Positions 17,857 to 28,393 of a stretch of DNA of 64,000 nt are shown here, piece after piece (position 1 is the stretch's first letter; each line of letters starts with the position of its first letter). The stretch covers positions 1 to 64,000 of the forward strand of contig NZ_QKNX01000005.1 in the NCBI RefSeq assembly GCF_005239135.1. The letters run 5' to 3'. A program made the position numbers and the translations under genes. The notes under the pieces are model-generated. The model saw only the letters and a list, made by a program, of their open reading frames with translations, had not been told where the DNA came from and did not search any database. The stretch is from Natronomonas salsuginis. GTDB lineage: Archaea > Halobacteriota > Halobacteria > Halobacteriales > Haloarculaceae.

Positions 17857-19071
17857 CTACTCGCCGAAGGTCGGAATCTCCGAGACATCTTCGGGGTCCA
17901 CGTCGGAGAAGAACTTGCGGGCGAGGGTGCGCTTGTGAACCTCGTCGGCGCCGTCGACGATGCGGAAGGACCGAACCGACTCGTAGAAGTCCGCTATCGG
18001 GAGGTCCTTCGACATGCCGGCGCCGCCACACATCTGGAGTGCGGTGTCGATGGCGTCCTGAGCGACGTTCGCCGTGAACACCTTCGAGGCGGAGACCTCA
18101 TGGCGGGCTTCCTCGCCGCGAGCGATTTTCTCGGCGGCGTCACGGACCATCGTCCCGGCGGCGTGGAGCCGAATCTCCTCGTCGGTGATGTCGAACCGCG
18201 GGCCTTGCTTGTCGGCGAGTGACCCTCCGAAGGCCTCCCGCTCGGAGAGATACGCCTTCGCCACGTCGAGGGCACGTTTGGCCATCCCTGAATAGCGCAT
18301 GCAGTGGGTCAAGCGAGCGGGACCGAGCCGTTGCTGGGCGTGGGTAAAGCCCTCGTTCAGCTCGCCCAGCAGGTGCTCCTCGGGGATTCGGACGCCGTCG
18401 TATTTGACCTCCGTGTGGCTCGAATGGACGATCGAGGGGCCGAGATGTGGGATATCACGGACCATCTCGACGCCGTCGGCACCGGCCGGAACGAGGAACA
18501 GGCTCGTCCCGTTGTACGGGTGGGCGTCCATGTCGGTGCGGGCCATCACGATGAGGACGTTCGCCTCGGTGCCCTGCGTGGTCCACCACTTGTGGCCGTC
18601 GATGACCCACTCGTCGCCGTCCTTCTCGGCTTTCGTCTGCATCATCTTCGGGTCCGACCCGGCACCCGGGGCCGGCTCGGTCATCGAGAAGGCCGAGTGG
18701 ATCTCGCCTGCGACGAGCGGTTCCAGCCACTCTTCTTTCTGTTTCTCGGTCCCGACGAGTTCGATGGTGTGCATGTTCCCCTCGTCGGGGGCGGCGACAC
18801 GCATCGCCCGTTCGGCCAGCAGGCTCCGGCCGGCCTGCTCAAACAGCGGGAGGACGTCCCGGAAGTCGTAGCCGAGGCCGCCGTGTTCCTCGTCGATCTG
18901 CGGACAGTAGACGTCGCGTTCGCGGGCCTCCTCGCGGAGTTCCTCGATGGCCGCATCCGACACCGCCCCCTCGCCCGTATGCTCTCGTTCGACCGGTAAC
19001 ACGATCTCGTCGACGAATTTCCGTGCGCGTTCGCCAAGCTCTCGCCCTGCTTCGGTGTCGTTGTACTCCAT
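17857..19071 (-). CDS. Acyl-CoA dehydrogenase, ACAD10/11-like
   Basis: 404 aa from ATG 19071; the frame can be extended by seven residues upstream. All acyl-CoA dehydrogenase elements are present: the FAD/substrate loop FSMTEPAPGAGSDP, then IDGHKWWTTQGTEANVLIVM, RLTHCMRYSGMAKRALDVA and the FAD-contact QMCGGAGMSKDLPIADFYES. At the catalytic-base position the text is RIVDGADEVHKR, so Asp replaces the Glu of medium-chain enzymes. DGxDEVH is what I recall for the ACAD10/11 branch. It is divergent from an APH-type kinase gene (19215). That pair corresponds to the two halves of mammalian ACAD11, which acts on phosphorylated 4-hydroxyacyl-CoAs. A TATA-like AAATTATG about 27 nt upstream lies inside a palindrome (19091-19110). 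Confidence 0.88.
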   Translation of the reverse strand: MEYNDTEAGRELGERARKFVDEIVLPVEREHTGEGAVSDAAIEELREEARERDVYCPQIDEEHGGLGYDFRDVLPLFEQAGRSLLAERAMRVAAPDEGNMHTIELVGTEKQKEEWLEPLVAGEIHSAFSMTEPAPGAGSDPKMMQTKAEKDGDEWVIDGHKWWTTQGTEANVLIVMARTDMDAHPYNGTSLFLVPAGADGVEMVRDIPHLGPSIVHSSHTEVKYDGVRIPEEHLLGELNEGFTHAQQRLGPARLTHCMRYSGMAKRALDVAKAYLSEREAFGGSLADKQGPRFDITDEEIRLHAAGTMVRDAAEKIARGEEARHEVSASKVFTANVAQDAIDTALQMCGGAGMSKDLPIADFYESVRSFRIVDGADEVHKRTLARKFFSDVDPEDVSEIPTFGE

Positions 19072-19090
19072 ACGACACCTACTCGACGCC

Positions 19091-19110
19091 ACCTACATAA
19101 TTTGGTAGGT
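19091..19110. promoter_or_regulatory. Palindrome over the acyl-CoA dehydrogenase promoter
   Basis: ACCTAC (19091-19096) and GTAGGT (19105-19110) are perfect inverted arms around an 8-nt AT-rich spacer that overlaps the TATA box of the minus-strand acyl-CoA dehydrogenase. The position fits an operator for a repressor such as a TetR- or FadR-like protein. A related arrangement, CTTAGGT-N6-ATCTAAG, occurs at 20333-20352 upstream of the thiolase. Confidence 0.45.
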
Positions 19111-19214
19111 CAAGCCCTCGACATGCCCCTATACTTTAGGTGGTCCAAGATAACTAACGGCTACACAACCGTGAGAACCCGAAGGCAACCAACCGGCATC
19201 AATGGCCGGTATCG

Positions 19215-20291
19215 ATGGAGGACCGCATGACCTCCAAGGAATACACGGATCGACTCGTCGACGAGGGCGCCTTGACCGACTATCTGGAGGCGGAACTCGG
19301 GCCCGCCGACGAGTACTCGGTCGAGCGCTTTTCGGGGGGACACTCCAACGAGACCCTGTTCGTGACGTGGGGCGACTACGACCTCGTCCTCCGGCGGCCG
19401 CCGCCCGGCGAGACCGCCGACAGCGCCCACGACGTGATTCGTGAACACCACGTCATGGACGCCCTACAGGAGACAGATGTGCGCGTCCCGACGACGGTGC
19501 TGGCCTGCGACGACCACGACCTCATTGGCAGCGACTTCTACGTCATGGAACAGGAGAAGGGAGTGGTGCTTCGCGACGAGGAGCCCGACCGGTTCACCGA
19601 TCCCGACACCCGCCGTCGCGTCGGCGCGGAACTCATTGACCGACTTGCGGAGATCCATACTGTCGACTATGAGGCGGTCCGTCTCGAGGGATTCGGCCGC
19701 CCTGAAGGGTATACCGAACGACAGGTCGACCGCTGGCACCAACAGCTCGAGTGGGCCTTCGAGGTAACTGCCAAGGAACGTGCGATCCCGCCTCTCGACG
19801 ACGTCCACTCGTGGCTCGCGGCCAACGTCCCCGATTCGCATCCGCATGCGCTGGTCCACGGCGACTACAAGCTCGACAACGTCATCTTCGGGTCGGAGGA
19901 CCCGCCGGAGATCGCCGGAATCGTCGACTGGGAGATGAGCACGCTCGGCGACCCGCGGTCCGATCTCGCGTGGCTGCTCACCTACTGGCGGGACGCCGAC
20001 GACCCACCGTGTGCTATCCCCGAGCTGGTGCCGACCTTTACCGACCGCGAGGGCTACCCGACGAAGGCTGATATCGTCGACCGGTACGAGGCTGCCACGG
20101 ACGTCACGTTCGAGCACGAGCAGTTCTATCGCGCGCTCGCGGTCTACAAGCTCGCGGCCATCTGCGAGATGTTCTTCCGCCGGCACCTAGAAGGCAACGC
20201 CGACAACCCGATGTACCCGAAGATGCGCGAGCGTGTACCCGCGATGGCCGACTGGGCAGTACGGATCATCGAGGGCGACGAGCCGGTCTGA
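19215..20291 (+). CDS. APH-family phosphotransferase, ACAD10/11-type kinase partner
   Basis: 358 aa. Aminoglycoside-phosphotransferase/choline-kinase fold: ATP-site strand FSGGHSNETLFVTWGDYDLV, then VLRRPPPGE, the Brenner motif LVHGDYKLDNVIF (His215, Asp217, Asn222) and the metal-binding GIVDWEMSTLGDPRSDLAWL. These motifs are typical of the subgroup that accompanies ACAD10/11 dehydrogenases (and LvaA of levulinate catabolism), where the substrate is a 4-hydroxyacyl-CoA rather than an antibiotic. The divergent acyl-CoA dehydrogenase at 17857-19071 is the matching partner. ATG 19215 is the first start. ATG 19227 (MTSKEYTDRL) is also possible. A TATA-like CTATACTTT lies near 19131. Confidence 0.88.
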   Translation: MEDRMTSKEYTDRLVDEGALTDYLEAELGPADEYSVERFSGGHSNETLFVTWGDYDLVLRRPPPGETADSAHDVIREHHVMDALQETDVRVPTTVLACDDHDLIGSDFYVMEQEKGVVLRDEEPDRFTDPDTRRRVGAELIDRLAEIHTVDYEAVRLEGFGRPEGYTERQVDRWHQQLEWAFEVTAKERAIPPLDDVHSWLAANVPDSHPHALVHGDYKLDNVIFGSEDPPEIAGIVDWEMSTLGDPRSDLAWLLTYWRDADDPPCAIPELVPTFTDREGYPTKADIVDRYEAATDVTFEHEQFYRALAVYKLAAICEMFFRRHLEGNADNPMYPKMRERVPAMADWAVRIIEGDEPV

Positions 20292-20332
20292 TGGATTCAC
20301 GAGGAAGTCCAAGCGGGGATGCCGTATATAAC

Positions 20333-20352
20333 CTTAGGTAATTTCATCTAAG
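20333..20352. promoter_or_regulatory. Imperfect palindrome upstream of the thiolase gene
   Basis: CTTAGGT and ATCTAAG (six of seven positions complementary) flank AATTTC, about 180 bp ahead of the thiolase start. The TTAGGT half also appears near 19137, and the palindrome at 19091-19110 has a similar layout. This could be a shared operator of the acyl-CoA genes. Confidence 0.3.
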
Positions 20353-20531
20353 CATACGGTTGTTAATTATCCAATTTTCCTTACTCACAGGGAAGTTGCG
20401 ACGAACGTGGTATCGGCTGCCGACGTATTCACGACCGACAGCAGTTAGTAATTAGCTTACTGTCGCTGGCGGTGTTCAGGTAAGTGAAGATAATCAAAAG
20501 AATGATTATTGTAACGATCCACCGTAGTTGT

Positions 20532-21710
20532 ATGAAGGATACGTACTTAGTTGACGGCGTACGCACGCCATTCGGAAAACGTAACGGCTCGTTCGCAAAC
20601 ACCCATCCACAAGACCTCGCAGCCGCGCCACTTCGCGCACTCGAGGAACGAAACGGATTTTCCGGAGCGGAGACCGTCGAAGACGTCATCTACGGATGCG
20701 TAACGCCCGTCGACGAACAGGGGCTCAACATCGGGCGCCTGGCACCGATGGTCGCGGGCTGGGGCGAGGACGTCCCCGGCGTCCAGCTCAACCGGATGTG
20801 CGGGTCCGGGCAACAGGCCGTGAACTTCGCCGCGGGCCAAATCGAAGCCGGCAGTCACGACGTGATCGTCGGGGGCGGCGTCGAACATATGACGCGAGTG
20901 CCGATGGGCTCCGACGGGCCGGAACCAAATGCCCACACAAGTGATGCGGGCGTCACCGACACATACTTGGAGTACTTTGATGAGTTGACTTCTCAGGGGG
21001 AGGGTGCCGAGCGGATCGCCGAGCAAAACGGATTCACGCGCGAAGACGTCGACTGCATCGCCGTCGACTCCCAGTCCCGGTGTGGCGAGGCTTGGGAGGC
21101 CGGCCACTACGACGATCATGTCGTTCCCGTCGAGACAGAACTCGATGGAGAGACGGTCACCGTCGAGAAGGACGAACACCCCCGTCCCAGCACTGGTATG
21201 GACACCCTCGGAGACCTCCCGCTCGTGTTCCGCGACGAGGGGGACGGCGTCATCCACGCCGGGAACGCCTCTGGGATCGTCGACGGCTCGTCAGCCCTCC
21301 TCCTCGCGTCGGACGAGGCCGTCGACGAGCACGGCTGGGACCCGATGGCGCGCGTCGTCGACACCCACGTCGTCGGCGTCGATCCGATCACCATGCTGAC
21401 CGGGCCCGTTCCGGCGACCAAAGAGATCCTTGCGCAAAACGACATGACCATCGACGACATCGACCGGTTCGAGGTCAACGAGGCCTTTGCTTCGGTGATC
21501 AACCTGTGGCTCGAGGAAACCGGGGCCGACTGGGAGCGGGTAAACACCTGGGGCGGCGCCATCTCCCATGGACACCCCCTCGGAGCTACCGGCGCAGCGC
21601 TCATGACGAAACTCGCCTACCAGCTCGAGGAGTACGGTGAGCAGTACGGCCTCTGTACGATGTGCATCGGCTTCGGCCAGGGCGTCGCCACGATCATCGA
21701 GCGGGTCTGA
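20532..21710 (+). CDS. Thiolase (acetyl-CoA C-acyltransferase)
   Basis: 392 aa from ATG 20532. The frame opens 16 codons earlier, but the family N-terminus is MKDTYLVDGVRTPFGKRNGS. It cleaves 3-ketoacyl-CoA with CoA, the last step of beta-oxidation. The nucleophile Cys90 is in LNRMCGSGQQAVNFAA. The C-terminal VNEAFASV, GGAISHGHPLGATGAAL (catalytic His) and MCIGFGQG (second Cys) motifs are complete. Length equals that of classical thiolases, unlike the Cys-His-variant archaeal thiolases that pair with DUF35 proteins. It lies between the ACAD/kinase pair and two more beta-oxidation genes on the same strand. Confidence 0.93.
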   Translation: MKDTYLVDGVRTPFGKRNGSFANTHPQDLAAAPLRALEERNGFSGAETVEDVIYGCVTPVDEQGLNIGRLAPMVAGWGEDVPGVQLNRMCGSGQQAVNFAAGQIEAGSHDVIVGGGVEHMTRVPMGSDGPEPNAHTSDAGVTDTYLEYFDELTSQGEGAERIAEQNGFTREDVDCIAVDSQSRCGEAWEAGHYDDHVVPVETELDGETVTVEKDEHPRPSTGMDTLGDLPLVFRDEGDGVIHAGNASGIVDGSSALLLASDEAVDEHGWDPMARVVDTHVVGVDPITMLTGPVPATKEILAQNDMTIDDIDRFEVNEAFASVINLWLEETGADWERVNTWGGAISHGHPLGATGAALMTKLAYQLEEYGEQYGLCTMCIGFGQGVATIIERV

Positions 21711-22294
21711 GCGCACGCCACCAGTACTCGCCGTTTTTACGCCCTAAGGCCCAGTTTCAGCCACCAATCGCCCTCACCGTGTTGATTGTGATTACCGCGG
21801 GAGAGGGGACGCTACCGCAGGCACAGGGAAGATACCGCGACGGTTCCGTGCTCGATCAAAAAAGCAACGCCTTCAATCGCGACGTAATGGCCGACCTTCT
21901 CGAGGTGATCGCATGGTCGACGAGGACGTGGTCCAAACAGTCGCACTTTTCCGCGAGGGACCGTCTTCTGTGCGGGGATGAATCTCGAGATAATATATGG
22001 GTAGGATCGCTCCCAGCACGAGGTCATCCACGAAGGTCTTGATCGGTGTTCGACATGGTTAAAGCACTACGGAACCCGTCATCGTCGAGATCAAGTCCAC
22101 AGGTATCACCGGCGGATTCGAACTCACGTTCCCCCACCGACCGAAAGGAAGGTATGAAGGTACGGCTCGAGAAGCAGGAATCGAACTTCGAGGGGTAATA
22201 CGGCGCCCCGCACGGCACTGTCGTTTCGCCGAACAACATTCGTGTCGTCGAACGGCCACAATTAATACCCCGGAGGACAGACTGGAGAGCGAAG
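21711..22294. other. Non-coding stretch with weak traces of coding sequence
   Basis: About 580 bp. Plus-strand frames show protein-like pieces, for example FNRDVMADLLEVIAWSTRTW near 21870-21930 and STGITGGFELTFPHRPKGRY near 22095-22155. None has a start, and I do not recognise them. They may be worn remnants. The last 40 bp hold an AATTAATA promoter-like box and a GGAG sequence before the next start. Confidence 0.35.
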
Positions 22295-23176
22295 ATGCAA
22301 AATATAAACGTCACCGTACTCGGTGCGGGCAGCATGGGGCATGGTATCGCACAGGTCAGCGCGATGGCCGGCAATGAGGTCGTCGTGCGGGACATCGAAC
22401 AGGACATCGTCGACGATGGACTGGCGGCCATCGAGAACAACCTCGACGGCGCTATTGAGCGGGACATGATCGACGACGCGGAGAAGTCCGAGATTATTGA
22501 CCGACTCACCGGGACTACCGACCTCGAGGCAGCAGTTCGGGACGCCGACCTCGTCATCGAGGCGGCGCCGGAGAACATGGAACTGAAAAAAGATATCTTT
22601 ACCGACGTCGACGAGTACGCGCCCGCTGACGCGATCATCGGGACGAACACGTCCTCGCTGTCGGTCACCGAACTCGTCAGCGTCCTTGACGATCCCACGC
22701 GGGCCATCGGGATCCACTTCTTCAATCCAGCCCACATAATGGAGCTCGTCGAAATCATCGTCGCGGAGCAGACCGCCGACCAAACCCTAGAGTTCGCCAA
22801 GGAGTACACTGAGTCGATCAAAAAGGTAGGCGTCGTGGTGAACGACTTCCCAGGATTTTCCTCCTCCCGACTCGGCGCCATCCAAGCCGCGGAGTCCATC
22901 AGAATGGTCCAAGAGGGCGTGGCGACCCCCGAGGGTATCGACACATCGATGGAACTGGGTTACAACCATCCGATGGGGCCACTCACACTTGCTGATCACA
23001 CTGGCCTCGACGTGAACCTCGAGGTCCTCCAGTACCTTCGTGAGGAACTCGGCGAGCGGTTCAAACCCCCGCAGTTGCTCAAGAAGAAGGTCCGTGCGGG
23101 AAAACTCGGCCGGAAGACCGGCGAGGGATTTTATGTCTACGAGGACGGCGAGAAAGTCGGGATGAGCGACGAGTGA
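22295..23176 (+). CDS. 3-hydroxyacyl-CoA dehydrogenase (Hbd-type)
   Basis: 293 aa. NAD-dependent oxidation of 3-hydroxyacyl-CoA (3-hydroxybutyryl-CoA dehydrogenase type). N-terminal Rossmann motif VTVLGAGSMGHGIAQVSAMA, then DADLVIEAAPENMELKKDIF, GTNTSSLSVTEL, catalytic GIHFFNPAHIMELVEIIVA (His and Glu twelve residues apart) and VVNDFPGFSSSRLGAIQAAE. The C-terminal domain closes with KKVRAGKLGRKTGEGFYVYE. It is shorter than the fused enzyme at 2.7 kb and has a single C-terminal domain. The gene sits just upstream of an acyl-CoA dehydrogenase, forming a likely beta-oxidation pair. Confidence 0.93.
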   Translation: MQNINVTVLGAGSMGHGIAQVSAMAGNEVVVRDIEQDIVDDGLAAIENNLDGAIERDMIDDAEKSEIIDRLTGTTDLEAAVRDADLVIEAAPENMELKKDIFTDVDEYAPADAIIGTNTSSLSVTELVSVLDDPTRAIGIHFFNPAHIMELVEIIVAEQTADQTLEFAKEYTESIKKVGVVVNDFPGFSSSRLGAIQAAESIRMVQEGVATPEGIDTSMELGYNHPMGPLTLADHTGLDVNLEVLQYLREELGERFKPPQLLKKKVRAGKLGRKTGEGFYVYEDGEKVGMSDE

Positions 23177-23348
23177 GGCCGGTGGCGGCGCACCGGTGGA
23201 CACAGAGGCGAGGCAAGAGGGGGTGAAATCTGTTAGTCACACGCCGCCCCGAGCCCCGCCTCCCAATCGCGCCAGCTTCTACTCCCTACCCCTAAAAAAT
23301 CCGACTTTCGAAAAGCGTATATGCCTACGCACCGCTTGTACCAGTAGA

Positions 23349-24563
23349 ATGAGTGGAACTAGTGGGACGGGTGTCTCGTTCGCATTAGACGACGAAACGA
23401 AGCTTATTCTCGAGGGGCTCCAAGACTTTATCAAGCAAGAGGTCGAACCCCTTGAGAACGAACTCGGCGAGTTGCTGACCCATCCCCGGAAGGGATACAC
23501 CGAAGAGGGGCGACCGGTCGAGCCGGTCGTCGAGGCAATCGACAAGGTCCGCCGCAAGAGTGCCGAGGCCGGGTACTACGCCATGAATCTCTCCGAGGAA
23601 GTCGGAGGTGGGGGTGTCTCGAACGTCACGTGGTACGCCGCAACGCGTCAGGCATTCTCGAACGGGCGTGGCCTGAACGAGCACGTCGTCGCGGGCGCGG
23701 AGGGGCCGAAACCCCTCCTGACGCTCGCCAACGAGGAGCAGTTCGAGACCTACGTCAAGCCGGTCATCAAGGGGGAGAAGTCCACCGGCTTCGGACAGAC
23801 CGAACCCGGCGTCGGATCTGACTCGCCGAACATGAGCACGACGGCTGAGAAGGACGGCGACGAGTGGATTATCAACGGCAACAAGCAGTGGATTACCAAC
23901 GCGCCCTACGCAGACTTTATCCAAGTATTCGCCCGGACGACACCACAGTCCGACGCCGGTCGCCACGGCGGCATTACCTGCTTTCTCGTCGAGGACGACG
24001 AGTTCGAACTGGGCGGATATAATAACGCTGTCGGCCAAGAGGGACTCCAAGGCGAGGTCATCCTCGATGACGTTCGTGTCCCGGAATCACGGGTCCTCGG
24101 TGAGGTGGACCGCGCGTTCTACGACGCGATGGAGTTTCTCTCGCTGGGTCGCCTCGAGATCGGTGCCCAAGCTGTGGGCCTGTCCGAATACCTGCTTGAG
24201 CAGGCGCGGGAGTACGCCACTGAGCGCGAAGCCTTCGGGTCGAAAATCGGTGACTTTCAGCAGGTCTCCTCGAAGATCGCGACGGCGCGAGCCCGAACCT
24301 ACGCCGCCGATAGCGTCGGACTGCGCTGTGCCTGGAAGATGGACCAGAACATGGACGCCATCGAGGACACCTCGATCCTGAAGTGGTTCGCAACTCAGGC
24401 CTACTGGGAGGTCGCGGACTCGACCGTCCAGATCCACGGCGGTAACGGGGTCTCCGAGGAGAACCCGTTTATGGACCACCTTCACTTCGCCCGCGTTCTC
24501 CGGATAGTCGAGGGAACCGACGAGATTCAGCTCAACACGATTGCCTCTCAGCAGGGCCTCTAA
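23349..24563 (+). CDS. Acyl-CoA dehydrogenase
   Basis: 404 aa. An open frame begins 153 bp earlier at 23196, but the extension is proline- and cysteine-rich and lies upstream of a TATA-like GTATATG at 23318. ATG 23349 (MSGTSGTGVSF...) is therefore chosen. Features: GFGQTEPGVGSDSPNMSTTA loop, INGNKQWITNAPYADFIQVF, then FQQVSSKIATARARTYAAD, VQIHGGNGVSEENPFMDHLH and catalytic IVEGTDEIQLNTIA with Glu in the normal place. It inserts the alpha-beta double bond in acyl-CoA and passes electrons to ETF. It shares no obvious specificity motif with the ACAD10/11-like paralogue. Confidence 0.9.
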   Translation: MSGTSGTGVSFALDDETKLILEGLQDFIKQEVEPLENELGELLTHPRKGYTEEGRPVEPVVEAIDKVRRKSAEAGYYAMNLSEEVGGGGVSNVTWYAATRQAFSNGRGLNEHVVAGAEGPKPLLTLANEEQFETYVKPVIKGEKSTGFGQTEPGVGSDSPNMSTTAEKDGDEWIINGNKQWITNAPYADFIQVFARTTPQSDAGRHGGITCFLVEDDEFELGGYNNAVGQEGLQGEVILDDVRVPESRVLGEVDRAFYDAMEFLSLGRLEIGAQAVGLSEYLLEQAREYATEREAFGSKIGDFQQVSSKIATARARTYAADSVGLRCAWKMDQNMDAIEDTSILKWFATQAYWEVADSTVQIHGGNGVSEENPFMDHLHFARVLRIVEGTDEIQLNTIASQQGL

Positions 24564-24639
24564 TCGGCCTTGGAGGCGATCGAGACATCAAAGTCGACGA
24601 TTTTCGGGGCGGGGTTGCGGGCTAATAGTGGCTAGGACG

Positions 24640-25456
24640 AATCTTTACTGGATAAGTACGTCCAGATGTTCGGTTCGTTGATCGCTTCTTCGAATACGAA
24701 CCACAGGTCGCCGTCATCGGCGACGTCTACACACTCGCTGATGTCCACGACCACGTCGCTGCTGCTCACGAGATTCAGGGCAGCAACCCAGATGCCGAGC
24801 TCATCATCGTCCCGAAGTCCCGAGCAGTGATCGACGCGGTTCCCGAAGATTTCATCCTCGACTATTGGCGCGGGTACGCCTACCGGTTGCCCCACAAGTT
24901 CTCTGACCCCGCGGACTGGCGCGGCCAGCAAGTCCATTTCCTCGGCAGGAGCCCGCCCAAACTCGATGCCATCCGATGGCTGACTCGACCGACGCTCTCG
25001 GACGATCCACCAGCCGTCATCGTGGCGTCGACTGGAATGGGGTCCATCGTAGCGCGCAGTTTGGGGAGTTTTGGACGGCCGACAGCTGGGACGACAGCGG
25101 TCGCGACGCCGATTACATCACCATTCGGAAGACGGTACGCCGTAGTCTCGCCCGAGTCCATGACTTTTCGAAGGTCCGTGGTATCTGGCCCGAGACAACA
25201 CCCCAGGACGAGGGGTTACAGATTGAGTACGGGGGCAAACCCCAGCCGATCTCAAGCAGGCCGCTTACACCGAATTCGGGGCAAAAGTCTGGTAAACGCG
25301 CCGCGGCCCCTACGTCGCCGAATACGATACCGGCCCTGTCTGTGGGTACTGCAGTTACGCGTGTTTCTTTTCACGCAGCCACCGGAACAACCCCGAGGAA
25401 ATTGTACTGCTCCATCCTCGTGAGATATGCCGGAGAATCCGTTTCATAGGAGGAAC
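24640..25456 (+). pseudogene. DUF6610-family gene, frameshifted
   Basis: Three frames together give a haloarchaeal protein typical of mobile DNA: VIGDVYTLADVHDHVAAAHE, SNPDAELIIVPKSRAVIDAV, FSDPADWRGQQVHFLG, then in the next frame GVDWNGVHRSAQFGEFWTAD and ITIRKTVRRSLARVHDFSKV. After an internal stop come YVAEYDTGPVCGYCSYACFF and HPREICRRIRFIGG. I associate the sequence with DUF6610, known to me from haloarchaeal plasmids and proviruses and of unknown function. At least two frameshifts and a stop make it inactive. It ends at the TnpB element, so insertion may have removed its 3' end. Confidence 0.65.
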
Positions 25457-25465
25457 AGCGCGGAA

Positions 25466-26830
<1,365 letters not shown>

Positions 26831-26875
26831 AGCTTACCGACCCCCTCCGGATAGCGCCCGTGATATCGATTTGAG

Positions 26876-28144
26876 TTATGTAATGTTATCTTTTAAACGA
26901 TCCCGATGCTCGGGATGAGCTACTTGAAGTATTTGTTGTGTAGATTCTTTTTCTGTTTGGAATTGAACATCTGCTGTTCCTTGTTCCGTGACGACATAAT
27001 CAATATTATACCGGGGTGTGGTTACAATATTTTTCTTAGATATTCCTGAGACTATTTTACTATATCCACTGTTAGTCTGACTCGGTAAAGCTATTATCGC
27101 TTTACCATTTTTACTTTTCCTTGCTATATTAAAAAATATTGGCTGGCCACCAGGGCCTGCTATTTGTTGTCCGTTAATCCGTTCGCCATTTACTTGTCCG
27201 TTCAAATCCACTTCAACTCCAGAGTTAATAGCCACAAAATCATCGATGGTCGACACGAGCTGGGGATCGTGGGTTTGTTCCATCCCACGTAATTCTATAT
27301 AATTTGTATTCTCCAGCCATTCATAAAACTCTTGACTGTCTCCTAGGGCGGCTATGGTAAGTCCGGGACTGCCTAGGGGGCAATCGTCTACCGAAGGCAA
27401 CACGCCACTACCTTTAGTAATAATATCTCTTTCAATCAAATCTTTTATCACCGGTGTTACTAACCCAGAATGTAGACCAAGGTTCTTCTCGGGAGTTAAG
27501 CATTGACCAATCGCATTTGGTATTTTTCCGAATCCGATTTGAATTGTCCCAGTATCTGGAATGAGGTTGGCGATATTTTCGCCAATTTTCATAAATGAAT
27601 CATCTGGTTCAGGGATGGGCTGTTTTGGAAGAGGAACAGAGCACTCTCTCACATAATCAAATATATCATATTTATATGATAAGCCATTTACTTTCGGTTG
27701 AAGCTCATTCATTTCAGCAACTAGAACGTCCGCAGCTTCTATGATCTCGGGCACTGCTACTGCTGATATTCCCGGATAAACCTTCCCGTCAGATGGCTGG
27801 GTAGTCTCAAGAATACCAACAGTTCGTTCGTTTTTATGTGCAAGCTTTTTGATAACACCAGGGTAATCGTTCAATTTAACCGGCATAAAATCAACAGTGC
27901 CATCATCATATGCCGATTTTGAATCGCCTCGGGGCGAGGTCAAAATAACATCTATATTATTCGACTGTTCAGCGAAATCTTTTATACTGAACCCACCCTC
28001 TCTGTCCAGCGTTGGACCCATTATTAAGGCTGTCGCGTTCGCATTAGAATCCAGTATATCTCTAAATAATTCTCCTGAATAAGGGCCTCTGGTAAGTAAT
28101 AAGTCGTTATCCTTTAATTCAAAATCTTCCAGATTTTTGGCCAT
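26876..28144 (-). CDS. Acetyl-CoA hydrolase/transferase family CoA-transferase (Cat1/4-hydroxybutyrate type)
   Basis: 422 aa from ATG 28144. The frame stays open to 28261, with another ATG at 28207, but the alternatives add a cysteine-rich, unconserved leader. The protein belongs to the Cat1/AcCoA-hydrolase group that moves CoA between acetyl- or succinyl-CoA and a carboxylate. Visible features: AKNLEDFELKDNDLLLTRGP at the N-terminus, TIQIGFGKIPNAIGQCL in the middle (family: GIGxIPxAV), LGLHSGLVTPVIKDLIE, then VDLNGQVNGERINGQQIAGP and YVVTEQGTADV near the end. Conservation with well-studied members is moderate. Codon use and GC are clearly lower than in the first 26 kb. It opens the catabolic island but stands alone, 250 bp from the MFS gene on the same strand. 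Confidence 0.75.
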   Translation of the reverse strand: MAKNLEDFELKDNDLLLTRGPYSGELFRDILDSNANATALIMGPTLDREGGFSIKDFAEQSNNIDVILTSPRGDSKSAYDDGTVDFMPVKLNDYPGVIKKLAHKNERTVGILETTQPSDGKVYPGISAVAVPEIIEAADVLVAEMNELQPKVNGLSYKYDIFDYVRECSVPLPKQPIPEPDDSFMKIGENIANLIPDTGTIQIGFGKIPNAIGQCLTPEKNLGLHSGLVTPVIKDLIERDIITKGSGVLPSVDDCPLGSPGLTIAALGDSQEFYEWLENTNYIELRGMEQTHDPQLVSTIDDFVAINSGVEVDLNGQVNGERINGQQIAGPGGQPIFFNIARKSKNGKAIIALPSQTNSGYSKIVSGISKKNIVTTPRYNIDYVVTEQGTADVQFQTEKESTQQILQVAHPEHRDRLKDNIT

Positions 28145-28393
28145 GTTCAGGAATTTATACTTGCGCGGACAGCATATAACTAACGACAATTCCTTCAGTT
28201 CCGCCATGCAAGAAACGTCGCACTCGGACGACTTCACACCCCCACACGGGTCTTGAGACACAACAGCAGATGACTGCTGTCATCAATATTCTTCAACTGA
28301 CTCTACATATTCCGATCCACACAGCTTATGTTGAAACCCTCAGCAACAGATAATAAGCAGCACTGGCGTCTACCTCTCCCCAACACGATTCCC

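Noticed and set aside
19464-20186. 240-codon minus-strand frame
   Set aside because: Shadow of the APH-type kinase, whose motifs are complete on the plus strand.
19215-20291. Antibiotic-resistance aminoglycoside phosphotransferase
   Set aside because: The fold matches, but neighbourhood and motifs fit the ACAD10/11-associated kinase; no resistance context.
20547-21257. 236-codon minus-strand frame
   Set aside because: Shadow of the thiolase gene.
23196-23348. N-terminal extension of the acyl-CoA dehydrogenase frame
   Set aside because: Unconserved, Pro- and Cys-rich, and it contains the probable promoter; ATG 23349 fits the family N-terminus.
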